The notes below the pieces were generated by a model. That model saw only the letters and a list, made by a program, of their open reading frames with translations. It ran no database searches and was not told the origin of the DNA. Position numbers and translations under genes: made by a program. 64,000 bases of DNA, from contig OZ271855.1 of assembly GCA_965601955.1 (NCBI GenBank), positions 3,224,001 through 3,288,000 on the forward strand, given 5' to 3'. The DNA is from RHLJ01 sp965601955. Its GTDB lineage: Bacteria; Bacteroidota; Rhodothermia; Balneolales; Balneolaceae. Positions 27,472 to 37,100 of the stretch are shown here, in pieces. How positions within the stretch are numbered: position 1 is the first letter of the stretch; each line of letters starts with the position of its first letter.

Positions 27472-29355
27472 CTAAGCTGCATCATTCTTAAAAATATCAG
27501 CGATTTGATCTCCGTATTTTTCTGCAATGACTCTTCGCTTAACCTTCAGGGTTGGAGTAATCTCCCCTGTCTCAACGGTGAATTCATTGGGCAGCAAACG
27601 GAAATCCCTGATCTTCTCATGAGAAGCTAATTCCTTGGAAAATGCTCTCATCTCTTTCTTATATAAGCCCTGAATTTCTTCATGAGCGAGTAACTCTTCC
27701 GTAGATGAGGCCTCGATTCCATTATCCCGAGCATACTTTTGGATGGCTTCAAAATCAGGGACAATCAGTGCCCCCATAAAATTCTGAGCTTCACCAACCA
27801 CAACAAGCTGATCAATCCACTTGCTGGTTTTGAACATGTCTTCAATAGGACCCGGATAAATATTCTTTCCTCCAGCATTAACAATCATATGCTTAATTCG
27901 GTCTGTGATCTTAAGACCACCATTTACAAAACGGCCTACATCGCCAGTATGAAGCCAGCCATCCAGATCGATCATTTCCTCGGTTGCCGTGTCGTTCTTC
28001 CAGTATCCTTTCATCACATTGGGACCCTTGCAAAGAATCTCCCCAGCTTCTGAAGTCAACTCGGTTGGGTAATCTTCTCCACTTATTTCAGCGATGATTT
28101 CACCACTGTTCAAATCCTGGATACCGACAGTAACCCCAGGTATAACTTCACCAACCACACCAATCACTTCCTTACCGGGTTTATTAGCCGCCATTACCGG
28201 AGAGGTCTCGGTAAGTCCATAACCCTGGAGAATGGTAAGCCCTGCGCATCGAAAGAAAAGATCAATATCCGGGGGTAAAGCGGCTCCACCGGCTACAAAT
28301 AGCCGGATATTTCCACCCGTTCGCTGTTTAAGCTTATCGAACACCAGTTTATCAGCTACTACTTTTTGAAGGGATACGATTCCTCGTTTTCCTTCTGAGT
28401 ATTTGCGTCCTACTTCCACCGCCCAGTTAAATATCTTCTTCTTGGTATCACTACCCTCTTCAACACTTTTTATGATCAGGTTATAAATCTTTTCGAACAG
28501 GCGAGGCACACTAATCATTACTGTTGGCTTTACCTCCGGCATATTTTTGGATACGGTATCCACGCTTTCAGCATAGTAGATTTCCGCACCACAAGAGATA
28601 ATAGCATAGTATCCAGCCGTTCTCTCAAAGGAATGGCAAAGCGGCAAGAAGGAAAGCAATTTGTCTTTATCGTCCCAGTATATATGTTGTGTCGCGGCTT
28701 TCACATTACTCACAATATTACTATGAGTAAGCATCGCTCCTTTTGGCCGGCCAGTGGTTCCGGAAGTATAGATTAACGTAGAAACATCCTGGGGAGTAAC
28801 CTTTTTGGATCGGATTTGAATCGTTTCTTCATGCTTTGAAACCAGTTGCCTTCCTTCTTCCAGTACTTCATTGAACAACGTTACATACTCATGCTCGAGT
28901 AGCTTTTCTACCTTTGGGGTATCAAAGGCAATCACTTTAGCAAGGTGCTCACAATTGTCGTACACCTCAACCGATTTTTTTAGCTGAATACCTGTGGAAA
29001 CAAAGAATAGCTTCGACTCAGAATCCTGGAGTATATACTCACATTGATTGGGTGGAAGCGTAGTATAGAGAGATACATTGATCCCCCCTATCAACTGAAT
29101 GGCCAGGTCTACCACCGCCCACTCATACCGGTTCTCACTTAGAATACCCACCCGATCACCATGCTCAATACCTTGCTCAATCATATAAGCAGCAATGGCA
29201 TTGACATCATCGGTCACCTGATCCCAATACACAGGCTCATAGCTTCCACTCGGATTTAGCTTATGATGTATTACCGGTTTATTCTGCCCCGAATACTTTT
29301 TTGATAGGTTTTTATAGAGATCAGTAAGGGTCTCAAATGGTACAATTACTGGCAT
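27472..29355 (-). CDS. Long-chain acyl-CoA synthetase (AMP-binding)
   Basis: 627 residues. ANL-superfamily motifs: P-loop YTSGTTGRPKGAMLTH (about 190-205), the LQGYGLTETSPV motif (about 380), GWLHTGD (about 465) and a C-terminal lysine region KVKRRVI. It activates fatty acids to acyl-CoA with ATP via acyl-AMP; the length fits the FAA1/LACS-type bacterial ligases usually named FadD or FadD15-like. Cytoplasmic, likely membrane-associated. Monocistronic; divergent from the Fur-family gene with 115 bp between the starts. Confidence 0.92.
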   Translation of the reverse strand: MPVIVPFETLTDLYKNLSKKYSGQNKPVIHHKLNPSGSYEPVYWDQVTDDVNAIAAYMIEQGIEHGDRVGILSENRYEWAVVDLAIQLIGGINVSLYTTLPPNQCEYILQDSESKLFFVSTGIQLKKSVEVYDNCEHLAKVIAFDTPKVEKLLEHEYVTLFNEVLEEGRQLVSKHEETIQIRSKKVTPQDVSTLIYTSGTTGRPKGAMLTHSNIVSNVKAATQHIYWDDKDKLLSFLPLCHSFERTAGYYAIISCGAEIYYAESVDTVSKNMPEVKPTVMISVPRLFEKIYNLIIKSVEEGSDTKKKIFNWAVEVGRKYSEGKRGIVSLQKVVADKLVFDKLKQRTGGNIRLFVAGGAALPPDIDLFFRCAGLTILQGYGLTETSPVMAANKPGKEVIGVVGEVIPGVTVGIQDLNSGEIIAEISGEDYPTELTSEAGEILCKGPNVMKGYWKNDTATEEMIDLDGWLHTGDVGRFVNGGLKITDRIKHMIVNAGGKNIYPGPIEDMFKTSKWIDQLVVVGEAQNFMGALIVPDFEAIQKYARDNGIEASSTEELLAHEEIQGLYKKEMRAFSKELASHEKIRDFRLLPNEFTVETGEITPTLKVKRRVIAEKYGDQIADIFKNDAA

Positions 29356-29470
29356 GCTGCAATCCTTTATTCCGTTTAATTCCGCTTGAATATACTATTC
29401 TTCGATTGAAAAGCATGAGTTTCAAAAGGAGCTTAACAAGTCTTATATTTAGCGAAAATTAATTCTTTTC

Positions 29471-29971
29471 ATGGCACATCCAGCACACGAAGACACTATT
29501 CAGCTTGTTAAGGAAATTTTCCGCTCATACCTAAAAGAAGGTAACCAACGCCAGACCCCTGAACGTTTCATGGTGTTGGAAGAAATATATAGGGCAGATG
29601 GACACTTTGATGCAGATGACATCTTCTTTCGCATGCAGGAAGGCGGCACACGTGTAAGCCGGGCAACAGTGTATAACACCCTCGATTTACTGGTTGAGTG
29701 TGGACTGGTTCAGAAACAACAATTCGGCCGCAGCCAATATTATTATGAACGGGCTTACGCTTACCAGCAGCACGATCACATTATTTGTAACGAATGCGGA
29801 CATGTGCTGGAGTTTTGTGACCCTAGAATTGGGGAAATACAAGATATGCTCGGTAAGATTCACGGTATGAATATTAGTTCCCATTCTCTCCATTTTTATG
29901 GAACATGTTCAGATATCAATTCCTGCGATCATCGTAAGAACGCCTCCAAAAAAGGCAGTATGGTGGGGTAA
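29471..29971 (+). CDS. Fur/PerR-family metal-dependent regulator
   Basis: 166 residues. A winged-helix DNA-binding N-terminus (RQTPERFMVLEEIYRADGHFDADDI ... VSRATVYNTLDLLVE) precedes the dimerisation/metal domain with HDHIICNECGHVLEF (structural Zn via Cys-x2-Cys) and a second Cys pair near the end (GTCSDINSCDH). The His-rich dimer interface fits Fur or PerR; the sequence does not decide between iron and peroxide sensing. It controls transcription in the cytoplasm. Neighbouring genes give no metal-uptake context. Confidence 0.9.
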   Translation: MAHPAHEDTIQLVKEIFRSYLKEGNQRQTPERFMVLEEIYRADGHFDADDIFFRMQEGGTRVSRATVYNTLDLLVECGLVQKQQFGRSQYYYERAYAYQQHDHIICNECGHVLEFCDPRIGEIQDMLGKIHGMNISSHSLHFYGTCSDINSCDHRKNASKKGSMVG

Positions 29972-30000
29972 CTTTCGTTAATCCCAAATCTTATTTCTAG

Positions 30001-30196
30001 GTCATCCCGGACTTGATCCGGGATTTGTGAGGAAGTATTCGTTGATATGCAACTGTCCAATCCAAAGGTCTACCCCTTACAGATTCCGGATCACGCCTCC
30101 CTGACGTTCAGCTGTCCGGAATGACAGCAATAGAAGTAGGAAGAGGTGGTTCAGACCCCGGATCAAGTCCGGGATGATTTTCTCTGTCGAGAAAAT
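30001..30196. repeat. Palindromic intergenic repeat (GTCATCCCGGA family)
   Basis: A 21-bp perfect inverted repeat, TCATCCCGGACTTGATCCGGG at 30002-30022 and its complement at 30157-30177 (written in full only once here for clarity), each arm itself a CCCGGA/TCCGGG hairpin. Inside is a second pair, TTCCGGA (30084-30090) and TCCGGAA (30115-30121); outside is ATTTTCTC-TGTC-GAGAAAAT (30177-30196). This type of GTCATCCCGGA...GGAATGAC unit is a common dispersed intergenic repeat in bacteria. Confidence 0.8.
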
Positions 30197-30342
30197 CCCT
30201 TCTTCCCATCTATCCAATAGCTCGATTTCTTTTCCTGTCTTAATGCAGCTCCATATACTAACACTCCAAATATGCATAAGATAAGAAGGGCCAGCTCCGG
30301 GTAGCTAATCACTGGCTCTGCATTTAATATCTGCTCACTCAT
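30163..30342 (-). CDS. Possible small membrane protein
   Basis: 59 residues from ATG at 30342 with a single strong hydrophobic segment (LALLILCIFGVLVYGAAL) and a basic tail. The last 10 or so codons run into the palindromic repeat at 30157-30196, so the original C-terminus may have been replaced by repeat sequence. No family is recognised. It may be a real small protein, a remnant, or chance; confidence is low. Confidence 0.3.
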   Translation of the reverse strand: MSEQILNAEPVISYPELALLILCIFGVLVYGAALRQEKKSSYWIDGKKGFSRQRKSSRT

Positions 30343-30437
30343 GGTTTTCACCGTGTATTTTGTTCGTGTTACACTACTAATACACTTGAAAGAGTATTTA
30401 CCCTAGCTGCTTTTTTAAAATTGTTATCACCAACCTG

Positions 30438-30571
30438 GTGCAAACTGACTGTACTGAATTCACTTCAGTAACCGCTTGCACTAGAGCAGATTGCTCTTAT
30501 CTGGATCGTATGTATTCCTTTATGCAAGTCTCAGACTTGCTCAACCTCTTCTCTTAAGTCACAGACTTAAG
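30438..30571. repeat. Second array of consecutive hairpins
   Basis: In this gene-free stretch (30343-30605): GTGCAA (30438-30443) pairs with TTGCAC (30476-30481) around ACTGAA/TTCAGT (30453-30469); then AGAGCA/TGCTCT (30483-30497), GCAAGTCT-C-AGACTTGC (30524-30540) and CTTAAGTC-ACA-GACTTAAG (30553-30571). No coding frame. It lies at the downstream edge of the Rhs island. Confidence 0.65.
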
Positions 30572-30605
30572 ATATCTTGGGGATCGGTGAGAAGCCCATC
30601 AATAG

Positions 30606-31046
30606 TTAGAATTGATATATCACTTCGATTATTTCATCCTTTTCTTCGTCATATTTAATCGCTAAATGCCACTTAATAGATATGAATGAATCAATAACAT
30701 CTATTGAATGATCTCTATACAGCTGTTCACCTTTACTATCCTTGCTGAATAAAATCACTTTTAAATTTTCTGGGTTAACTAAAGAGTCAGGTATCAAATC
30801 ATATTTGGAATAATAATTTTCTTCAATAACAAACCAAGTATCACCCTCAATAGGAAACAGTCCATTTGAAAGAAGAATCTTCTGAAAAACTTTGACGTTT
30901 TCACCTTCTATAAATAGTTCGGTCCCATTTATATCTTTCATTTTTAAACAATCATCATCGATGGTAATTGAGTTTGTACAACTAAATAAAGTGAACATAG
31001 AAAAAGATATTACTATTAAATGTACTCTTTTTATTGATTTCATCAT
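30606..31046 (-). CDS. Small lipoprotein, candidate immunity protein for the Rhs/JAMM toxin
   Basis: 146 residues. A lipoprotein signal ends at SMFTLFSC (Cys23; the alternative second Met shifts this by one). The mature part is acidic, rich in Asp/Glu and aromatic residues, and matches no family I recognise. Its ATG lies 1 nt past the toxin stop (31048), the classic spacing of a toxin-immunity pair, and it is the last gene of the Rhs operon. Base composition is AT-rich like the toxin tip. An outer-membrane or periplasmic immunity factor is inferred from position only; an accessory lipoprotein is possible. Confidence 0.7.
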   Translation of the reverse strand: MMKSIKRVHLIVISFSMFTLFSCTNSITIDDDCLKMKDINGTELFIEGENVKVFQKILLSNGLFPIEGDTWFVIEENYYSKYDLIPDSLVNPENLKVILFSKDSKGEQLYRDHSIDVIDSFISIKWHLAIKYDEEKDEIIEVIYQF

Positions 31047-31047
31047 T

Positions 31048-32424
31048 TCACCTATATCTTTTTATCGCTTCTTCAAGAAAGAAGTTACCTTGAAAAAATT
31101 GTCCCTTTGACCCAAGGAAAGTAGATTTTCCTTGGGTAGAAAAATGACTTATTCCTCGTTGTCCAATAATAAAACCCTGCATATTGTATTTTCTACCAGT
31201 TGCCAGATCAGTGTCTGATGGAGCATTTCCTCCACCTACAATATTACCGTTGACATTCCACCCAGGATGTGTGTGAATAAATGCAACTACATGTCTACCT
31301 CTGTAAGTAGTATTTTTTCCATCATAGGTGGGTAAATAAAAACTACCGCTTCTCGAAGTATTACCATATGTACCTGGATTAAAAATAACCATACTAAACT
31401 TACCATTTTCGTCTTCGAGGATGTAAGCAGCTAACTCAACAGCAACACCTTCCTCTTTTCCAGGATGTGATAATAACCACATTAACTGTAAACCATATGC
31501 GATCAAGTCATCTTCAAAATACTCCATTTCCCCATAATATGGATTGGGCCCAAAATCAGGTTCAGGTTGATTAGTAGCTGCTTCCTGATTCTCAGGAGTA
31601 ATGTTTTCGATAGCATTTTCTTCTTTGAATCTATAATTATCCTCCATGAGATTGCGTGCAACCACTTTCGGGACTCGCATTCCATTGATATAGTATGCCG
31701 GAGATTGAGAGAACATTCCGGTTGGATCAATCAGATTTAGTGGGTTATTCCCTACATAGGTATACGGAGAAGTAAACTCTAACATCGGGTCCACCTGGTT
31801 GAACCTGCCCAATACGGGGTCATAGGCCCGGGCATTCATGTGTACCATGGTTAATTCGGCTTCATCGTCCTGCTCATGACCCGTGAATTTGTAGTCATCA
31901 TTCGGGTTAGAGGTATTATCCGACCTGCCGGGCATCACTAAACCAAAGGGGTAATAATCGTCATAGCCTACCACATTGCCCTCTACATCTACACTGGTGC
32001 GTACATTGCCTATATGGTCTTTTAAATGATATACCCGCTGTGGTCGCTTGATAGTTACCGTAATGGTTTTGGTGTTATACAGGTTAATGTTGTTCTTAAC
32101 CCGAAGCTCCAGGGTATAGTCTTGCTCATGCACATTGGCTGGCACGGTAAAGGTGTGGTTATAGGTTGAAGAACTTCCGGTATACAGGGTACTCCAGCTT
32201 CCTCCTGAAGGCAGGAGCCTCCACCGGTATTCCGTGATATAACCACTACAGTTATTAGGGGTACTGGTAGCCCCGGACAATTGGATGGTGGTTTCCGTGC
32301 GATAGGTTGCCCCATCTGTGATATTGGTAATCTTGGCCGTTGGAGCAAAGGTACATTCCTCAGTCGCAAATGCTAAGGAAACAGCCAGGAAAGTACATAG
32401 AGTGCTTAAGACTAATCGTTTCAT
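31048..32424 (-). CDS. Rhs-core fragment protein with C-terminal JAMM/JAB peptidase tip
   Basis: 458 residues. Signal peptide (MKRLVLSTLCTFLAVSLAFA), an Ig/PKD-like beta domain (about 25-128), then the end of an Rhs-associated core (about 131-237: VYHLKDHIGNVRTSVD, FTGHEQD, ARAYDPVLGRFNQVDP, YTYVGNNPLNLIDPTG). After a linker comes a domain with HTHP (His384, His386), then S-D-T-D (Ser403...Asp406), the JAMM zinc-peptidase pattern, with Glu325/326/330 as candidate general base. In other Rhs proteins the core begins in the large shell; here it starts on a separate exported protein. The first part of the gene looks more GC-rich than the tip, as in polymorphic toxins. It overlaps the upstream TPR gene by 4 nt. 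Confidence 0.8.
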   Translation of the reverse strand: MKRLVLSTLCTFLAVSLAFATEECTFAPTAKITNITDGATYRTETTIQLSGATSTPNNCSGYITEYRWRLLPSGGSWSTLYTGSSSTYNHTFTVPANVHEQDYTLELRVKNNINLYNTKTITVTIKRPQRVYHLKDHIGNVRTSVDVEGNVVGYDDYYPFGLVMPGRSDNTSNPNDDYKFTGHEQDDEAELTMVHMNARAYDPVLGRFNQVDPMLEFTSPYTYVGNNPLNLIDPTGMFSQSPAYYINGMRVPKVVARNLMEDNYRFKEENAIENITPENQEAATNQPEPDFGPNPYYGEMEYFEDDLIAYGLQLMWLLSHPGKEEGVAVELAAYILEDENGKFSMVIFNPGTYGNTSRSGSFYLPTYDGKNTTYRGRHVVAFIHTHPGWNVNGNIVGGGNAPSDTDLATGRKYNMQGFIIGQRGISHFSTQGKSTFLGSKGQFFQGNFFLEEAIKRYR

Positions 32425-34121
32425 TGGTTACCTCCGGTTGAATCTGCAGAAGCAGGCCTGGATGTTCTTTTTCCTTTTGCCTTCTTCCGTTTCTCTTTCC
32501 AGTCTGCATCCAGATCCTGCAGTTTTATCCGTGCCTGATCGGCATTGGCACCGGATCTTCCATCTCCTTCTACTTCCAGCAAGGTTTGCATCGCCTGCTC
32601 TCTTAAACCCTGTCGGAGTTGCCAGTCGGCTTTTAGCAGCCTTACCTTATCTTTTCGATTGGGTTCCTGCACCGTCCATTCCAGCCACTGCAGGTCGTCG
32701 GTAAACGTACTATCCATTAGTTCTTCATCCTGCAGGCGCATTTCTACCCAACGGATACGGCTTCGTTGTTTCTGGCTGGAAGTGCCTGTGTCTTTTAAGG
32801 CGTTCATTGCCCGGCTGAGCATGGCTTTGTTTCGGCCCTTTTCTCCGGCCTGCACCATGTATTCCCAGCCTGTTCGGCGCATTTGTTCATTAGGGTGTTC
32901 AGCAATGAGCTGCTCCAGCGCATCTTTGGCTTTCAGTACTTCTCGAGGGTCTTCTTCCTGCAGGTAACTGTAGCCAATGGATTGCAAGGCATACCCTCGA
33001 ATGGCTTCCTGGTCATATTCAGGAGCCAGGGTAAGCACTTCCTGCATGGCCTGACGGGATTCGGTATGCCTTCCATTATTCATGAGTACACTTCCTTTCA
33101 GATAGCGATAGTGGGCCTTACGATAGGGATCGGGAGCTTTGGTGTACCATTCTTCTACAATGCTCAAGGCTAACTCAGTTTGACCGTTCGTATTCAATAC
33201 ACGAGACAGGTAACCATGAAAATCATCGTTGAAAGTTTCCCGATAATGGCTTCGGTATTGGGCATACATGGCCTGGGCACCGGTGTAATCCCCCAGATCA
33301 ATCAATTCCATGGCCCGATAATACTCGTAGTTACGGAAGCCTCCATAGCTCTGTGCAGCTACCGTATAATTGTTTACCTGGAGCCCGGTTTCCTGTACGG
33401 CTTCTACTCTTCCGGTAGCTCCATTATAGCTAAACTCAGCGATGTAGGAAGTGCCTTCAGGATCCAGTATCAACAAATGATCTACGAAACCGGGAAGTTG
33501 TTCCCAGCGCCACACCCCTTCGTATTCCCATACAAATTTAATGGGGAAATCAGCGGTTGTTCCAGCCGGGAAATTGACGGGAGCTTCCCATATTCCATTG
33601 CCCTGATCCTTAAGGTGCATTACTCCGTCGGGTACGTTCCAGCTTAGGTCGCCATAGGAACCCATTACGCCTACGGCATCAGGGGCTTCTCCATTTAAAG
33701 AGAGCTGATTTACATTCAAACGGATGGTGATGGCGGTTTTTTTGGTGAGAAGCGGCCCTCCCATAAAATGCATCACATCGTTAAAGCCCGCTCGTTGTTG
33801 TTTCGGGTAGTACTTGCGGTTGGCCCATCCTTCGGGCTCGGCTTCTCCGTTTTCAGAAATAATAAAGTACTTGTACTCAAAAGGCCGGTTTCCAGGCCTA
33901 AAACTTCCGGTCCAGCTCCCGTCTTCTTGCGCGCTAAGTTCAGCAGCCCTTGTAAAGGTAGTTCCGTCAGTGCTTGTGCGTAGTTCAATGCGATCATTAG
34001 CCCCAGCTACTCCATCAGGTACGGTCAGCGTAATGGATACGGAGCTTTGTGCTTGTGCAACAGTTGTTGTTAATCCCAGTATGGTGATGGCGATCAGGTG
34101 CAGGTAGTTGAATTTTTTCAT
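32421..34121 (-). CDS. Exported Ig-fold plus TPR protein of the Rhs operon
   Basis: 566 residues. Signal peptide (MKKFNYLHLIAITILGLTTTVAQA), two beta domains (about 25-115 and 125-240) whose YKYFI and IKFVWEYEGVWRWE strands recall starch-binding or glycogen-binding (CBM20/48-like) folds, then about 280-520 of helical repeats with TPR-like pairs (EYYRAMELIDLGDYTGAQAMY, AHYRYLKGSVLMNNGRHTE), ending in a Lys/Arg-rich tail. It starts 20 nt after the Rhs shell stop and its last 4 nt overlap the toxin gene. The gene looks more GC-rich than the shell. A scaffold or chaperone joining shell and tip is inferred from position; I know of no described function. Confidence 0.72.
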   Translation of the reverse strand: MKKFNYLHLIAITILGLTTTVAQAQSSVSITLTVPDGVAGANDRIELRTSTDGTTFTRAAELSAQEDGSWTGSFRPGNRPFEYKYFIISENGEAEPEGWANRKYYPKQQRAGFNDVMHFMGGPLLTKKTAITIRLNVNQLSLNGEAPDAVGVMGSYGDLSWNVPDGVMHLKDQGNGIWEAPVNFPAGTTADFPIKFVWEYEGVWRWEQLPGFVDHLLILDPEGTSYIAEFSYNGATGRVEAVQETGLQVNNYTVAAQSYGGFRNYEYYRAMELIDLGDYTGAQAMYAQYRSHYRETFNDDFHGYLSRVLNTNGQTELALSIVEEWYTKAPDPYRKAHYRYLKGSVLMNNGRHTESRQAMQEVLTLAPEYDQEAIRGYALQSIGYSYLQEEDPREVLKAKDALEQLIAEHPNEQMRRTGWEYMVQAGEKGRNKAMLSRAMNALKDTGTSSQKQRSRIRWVEMRLQDEELMDSTFTDDLQWLEWTVQEPNRKDKVRLLKADWQLRQGLREQAMQTLLEVEGDGRSGANADQARIKLQDLDADWKEKRKKAKGKRTSRPASADSTGGNQ

Positions 34122-34141
34122 GGCGTTACTCTCCCTCTCAA

Positions 34142-37100
34142 TTAGTAGTTAATGATTCCCAGTCCACCTGGCAGCACCCAATACACCAGACCATTGTCAT
34201 CATGTGCGGCTATGGTCTGCCCCGAGGCATCCCGTATGTAATAGGTAGAACCGCCATCTACTACTTGTTTCTTTACCCGGTTGCCATCTCCATCGTACTT
34301 GTATAATAGTGCCGAACCATTAGCGACCGACCAGGTAGCCAGGTTTCTCCAGTCGTAACTGTTATTATTAAGTCCCTGTAAATCACTTTCCAGGATATTT
34401 CCCCGGGCATCATACGTATACTTGTCAAAAAATATTCCGGTTCCAGTTCTGAAAATCCGGTCAATTCTGTTTGAACCGGTTTTAATATTTATACCCAGGC
34501 CTCCTTCCCAGGGATCTCCATTCGAATAATAATTCGCCTCATAACGGTTTCCATTTTCATTGTACCTGCTAATCGAAATTATATTCCCATTTGCATCATA
34601 GGAATAATCTACATCATACGCTGTCGCGTTACAGGCTTCGTCATCGTAGCAGGCTTCATCCAGGCGATTTGCTTCATCATATTTATAGTTATAGGTAGAA
34701 GCTAATGTGGTAGAAATAGCCGACTGCATCCAAACCTGTTTACTTACATTCCCGGAGTTTGTGTAATCAAGGTCTATGGAAAAACGATCTCCCCCAGCAC
34801 TAGCGCTCACATTTCCATTGTTAATTTTATCCAGCCACCCCTGTACAGTGTATGTATAGTCTACCGTTTGGGCCAGCGCTCCCTGGGGGCCTAACTTAAG
34901 CTGTTTAATTTGGCCATCGGCGTAGTAGGTGTATTCGGCTTCTCTTACCGCAGAGCTTTTGCTACTATTTTCATTTGAGCTTATATATTGAAGCCTTCCC
35001 AGTTCATCGTAGTCATACCAGTAATAGAAATCTTCCCCGGAATTGGGTGAATCGTAATGTACCTGGGTAACTCTTCCAATTTCATCATAGGTATAGCGAA
35101 TAAAATGGGTTCCGCTTAATCCCGAAATCTTTTGCCCCACCCATTCTACCAGTCCAAGACTATTATAACTGTAAAAGGTTTTGCTCGGAGTAGCAGCTAA
35201 ATCGTTGGGATTATAGTACCAGGTTTCACTAACGCGCCCTTTTGTATTGTTAGCAGAAGTATAGGTGATACCCTGGTCATACTTATATTCAACCAGTTTT
35301 TGATTATCGGATGTAGGAAAGGTAGCTGTATTGGCATTGCTTGTGCTAAAAGTGCTAGCGCCATAATACTCTCCTATCTCGATGGGTCGATTAAGATCAT
35401 CGTACTTTGTATAGGAAAAACTGAATGGCTTAAATTCAATGGTTCCCGAAGATGTTTCCCAACCATCCCAACCATTTTGGGCTTCTCCGAACACCTTATA
35501 GTTACCCGGGCTTACTACCATTGATTTGCTGGCCGTAGTCGACCATCCCTCATCAAAAGGAGCTACATCAGCAACCAGTTTTTCATCCCCGTTGGCATCA
35601 TCTGCAATCCATACATCAAAATCGTCGTACTGGGTAGCAATGCTTACATTAAAGGACAGCTTTCCGATTCTAGTAGGATCAATATCTTCGGTAAAATCTG
35701 AACCTTGATTATTTAATGTTATAGTGATCGCATTTCCAGATTGCTTATGCGAAGCATTTTTGGTAAACCGAAGCCTTCCCTTATCATCATATGTATATTC
35801 ATAGCTATTATCTAAATCCGGAAGGTCTTTTTCTATTTGCTGCCCTAGAGAATTATAGGTGAAGCTGGTAACTAATTCTCTGGGATCTTCTACCCGAACC
35901 AGGTTCCCCCGTAAATCATATTCATACTTGGTAATTAAGTCGGAACCAGTTAAGGCATCGTCACTGGATGGATTTCTATTCACCCCACTTACTATATTCT
36001 GTCCCCATCCGTCGGTGTAAGTTATCGTTTCATTACCTTCCTGGTCCTGGATAATCGTTTTATGTAAGGTATTTACCCCCCAGGTCTTCCCATTTATGGT
36101 AAATGTTTCAGAGGTATTAAGTCCATAAGCGGTATTAATATCATAAGTACTTCCGCCAGGCATATGTGATTCAATTTCACGTGCGAGTGGACTATTTTCA
36201 TATTTTGTATAAGCATAGGGGTAATTTGCTCCTCCTGAAGTTCCATCATAATAATTATCAAGATCAGAACTCGATCCCACTACGCCCGGTGCACTAAAGG
36301 TTGAACCAAAAAGATCACTAAGGAAAGCATATTGATTGGTTTTAGTAAATGGCCGTGATGTTGCCTCTGGCAAACCCCGTTCATTATATACAGTGCCTGC
36401 GAGTATAGTCTCAGTTCCACCCCTTTTCTGAGTTTGGATTTCCTTGCCAAGACCGTCTGTATAAGTAACCGCCTGTATACGTTCTCCCGCTGAAATATTT
36501 GCTACATAGTAATAGCCTCCACTTAATCCCCCGGAGCTCTGCACATGTGTGGTCCAGTCCGAAGGGAATCCCGTTCCGGTATACTTGGTGGTATAATCTC
36601 TTTCCCCCCCTTTTGGATATATAAACAGATCCGCCTGAGTCTGATTATCTCCCCGAACAAATTCAACGGTATACCACTTTCCTTTTTCAGCAGTCACTCC
36701 CAGCGTAACCGGGCTAACCCAGGAACCATTTTTTTTCGACCAGGCCTGAAAGTTACTCAATGTGGGATTATATCTAACAGCAAAAACATTATTGTTATCC
36801 AGGCTTCGAATATAAAATGGAATAGCCGCTCCGGAAGTAATGTTGGTCCCGATATAAATATCAGCCTTGGCTATTCCTTTGGTGAAGGTGGTATACTCGG
36901 CAAAGCCGTCCCAGCCCCCTCCGTTAAATCCGACACGCATGGCGCGTTCTCCATCAATAGAAACATCGTATGTAGTGTCATCCCAGACGCTATCAACGGC
37001 TGTCGAGGTAGGTTGTATAAAACCAGGGCCATTTGTGATGGTAGTGGAAACAACCTTATTGGGCTCACTACTATCAAACACGCCATTGTTTAAGTCAGAC

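Noticed and set aside
30077..30277. 66-residue reverse-strand ORF over the palindromic repeat
   Set aside because: It is made mostly of repeat sequence in another frame and has no family-like feature.
32318..34107. Several + strand ORFs opposite the TPR gene
   Set aside because: They are antisense to a gene with signal peptide and clear repeats and have no recognisable domains.
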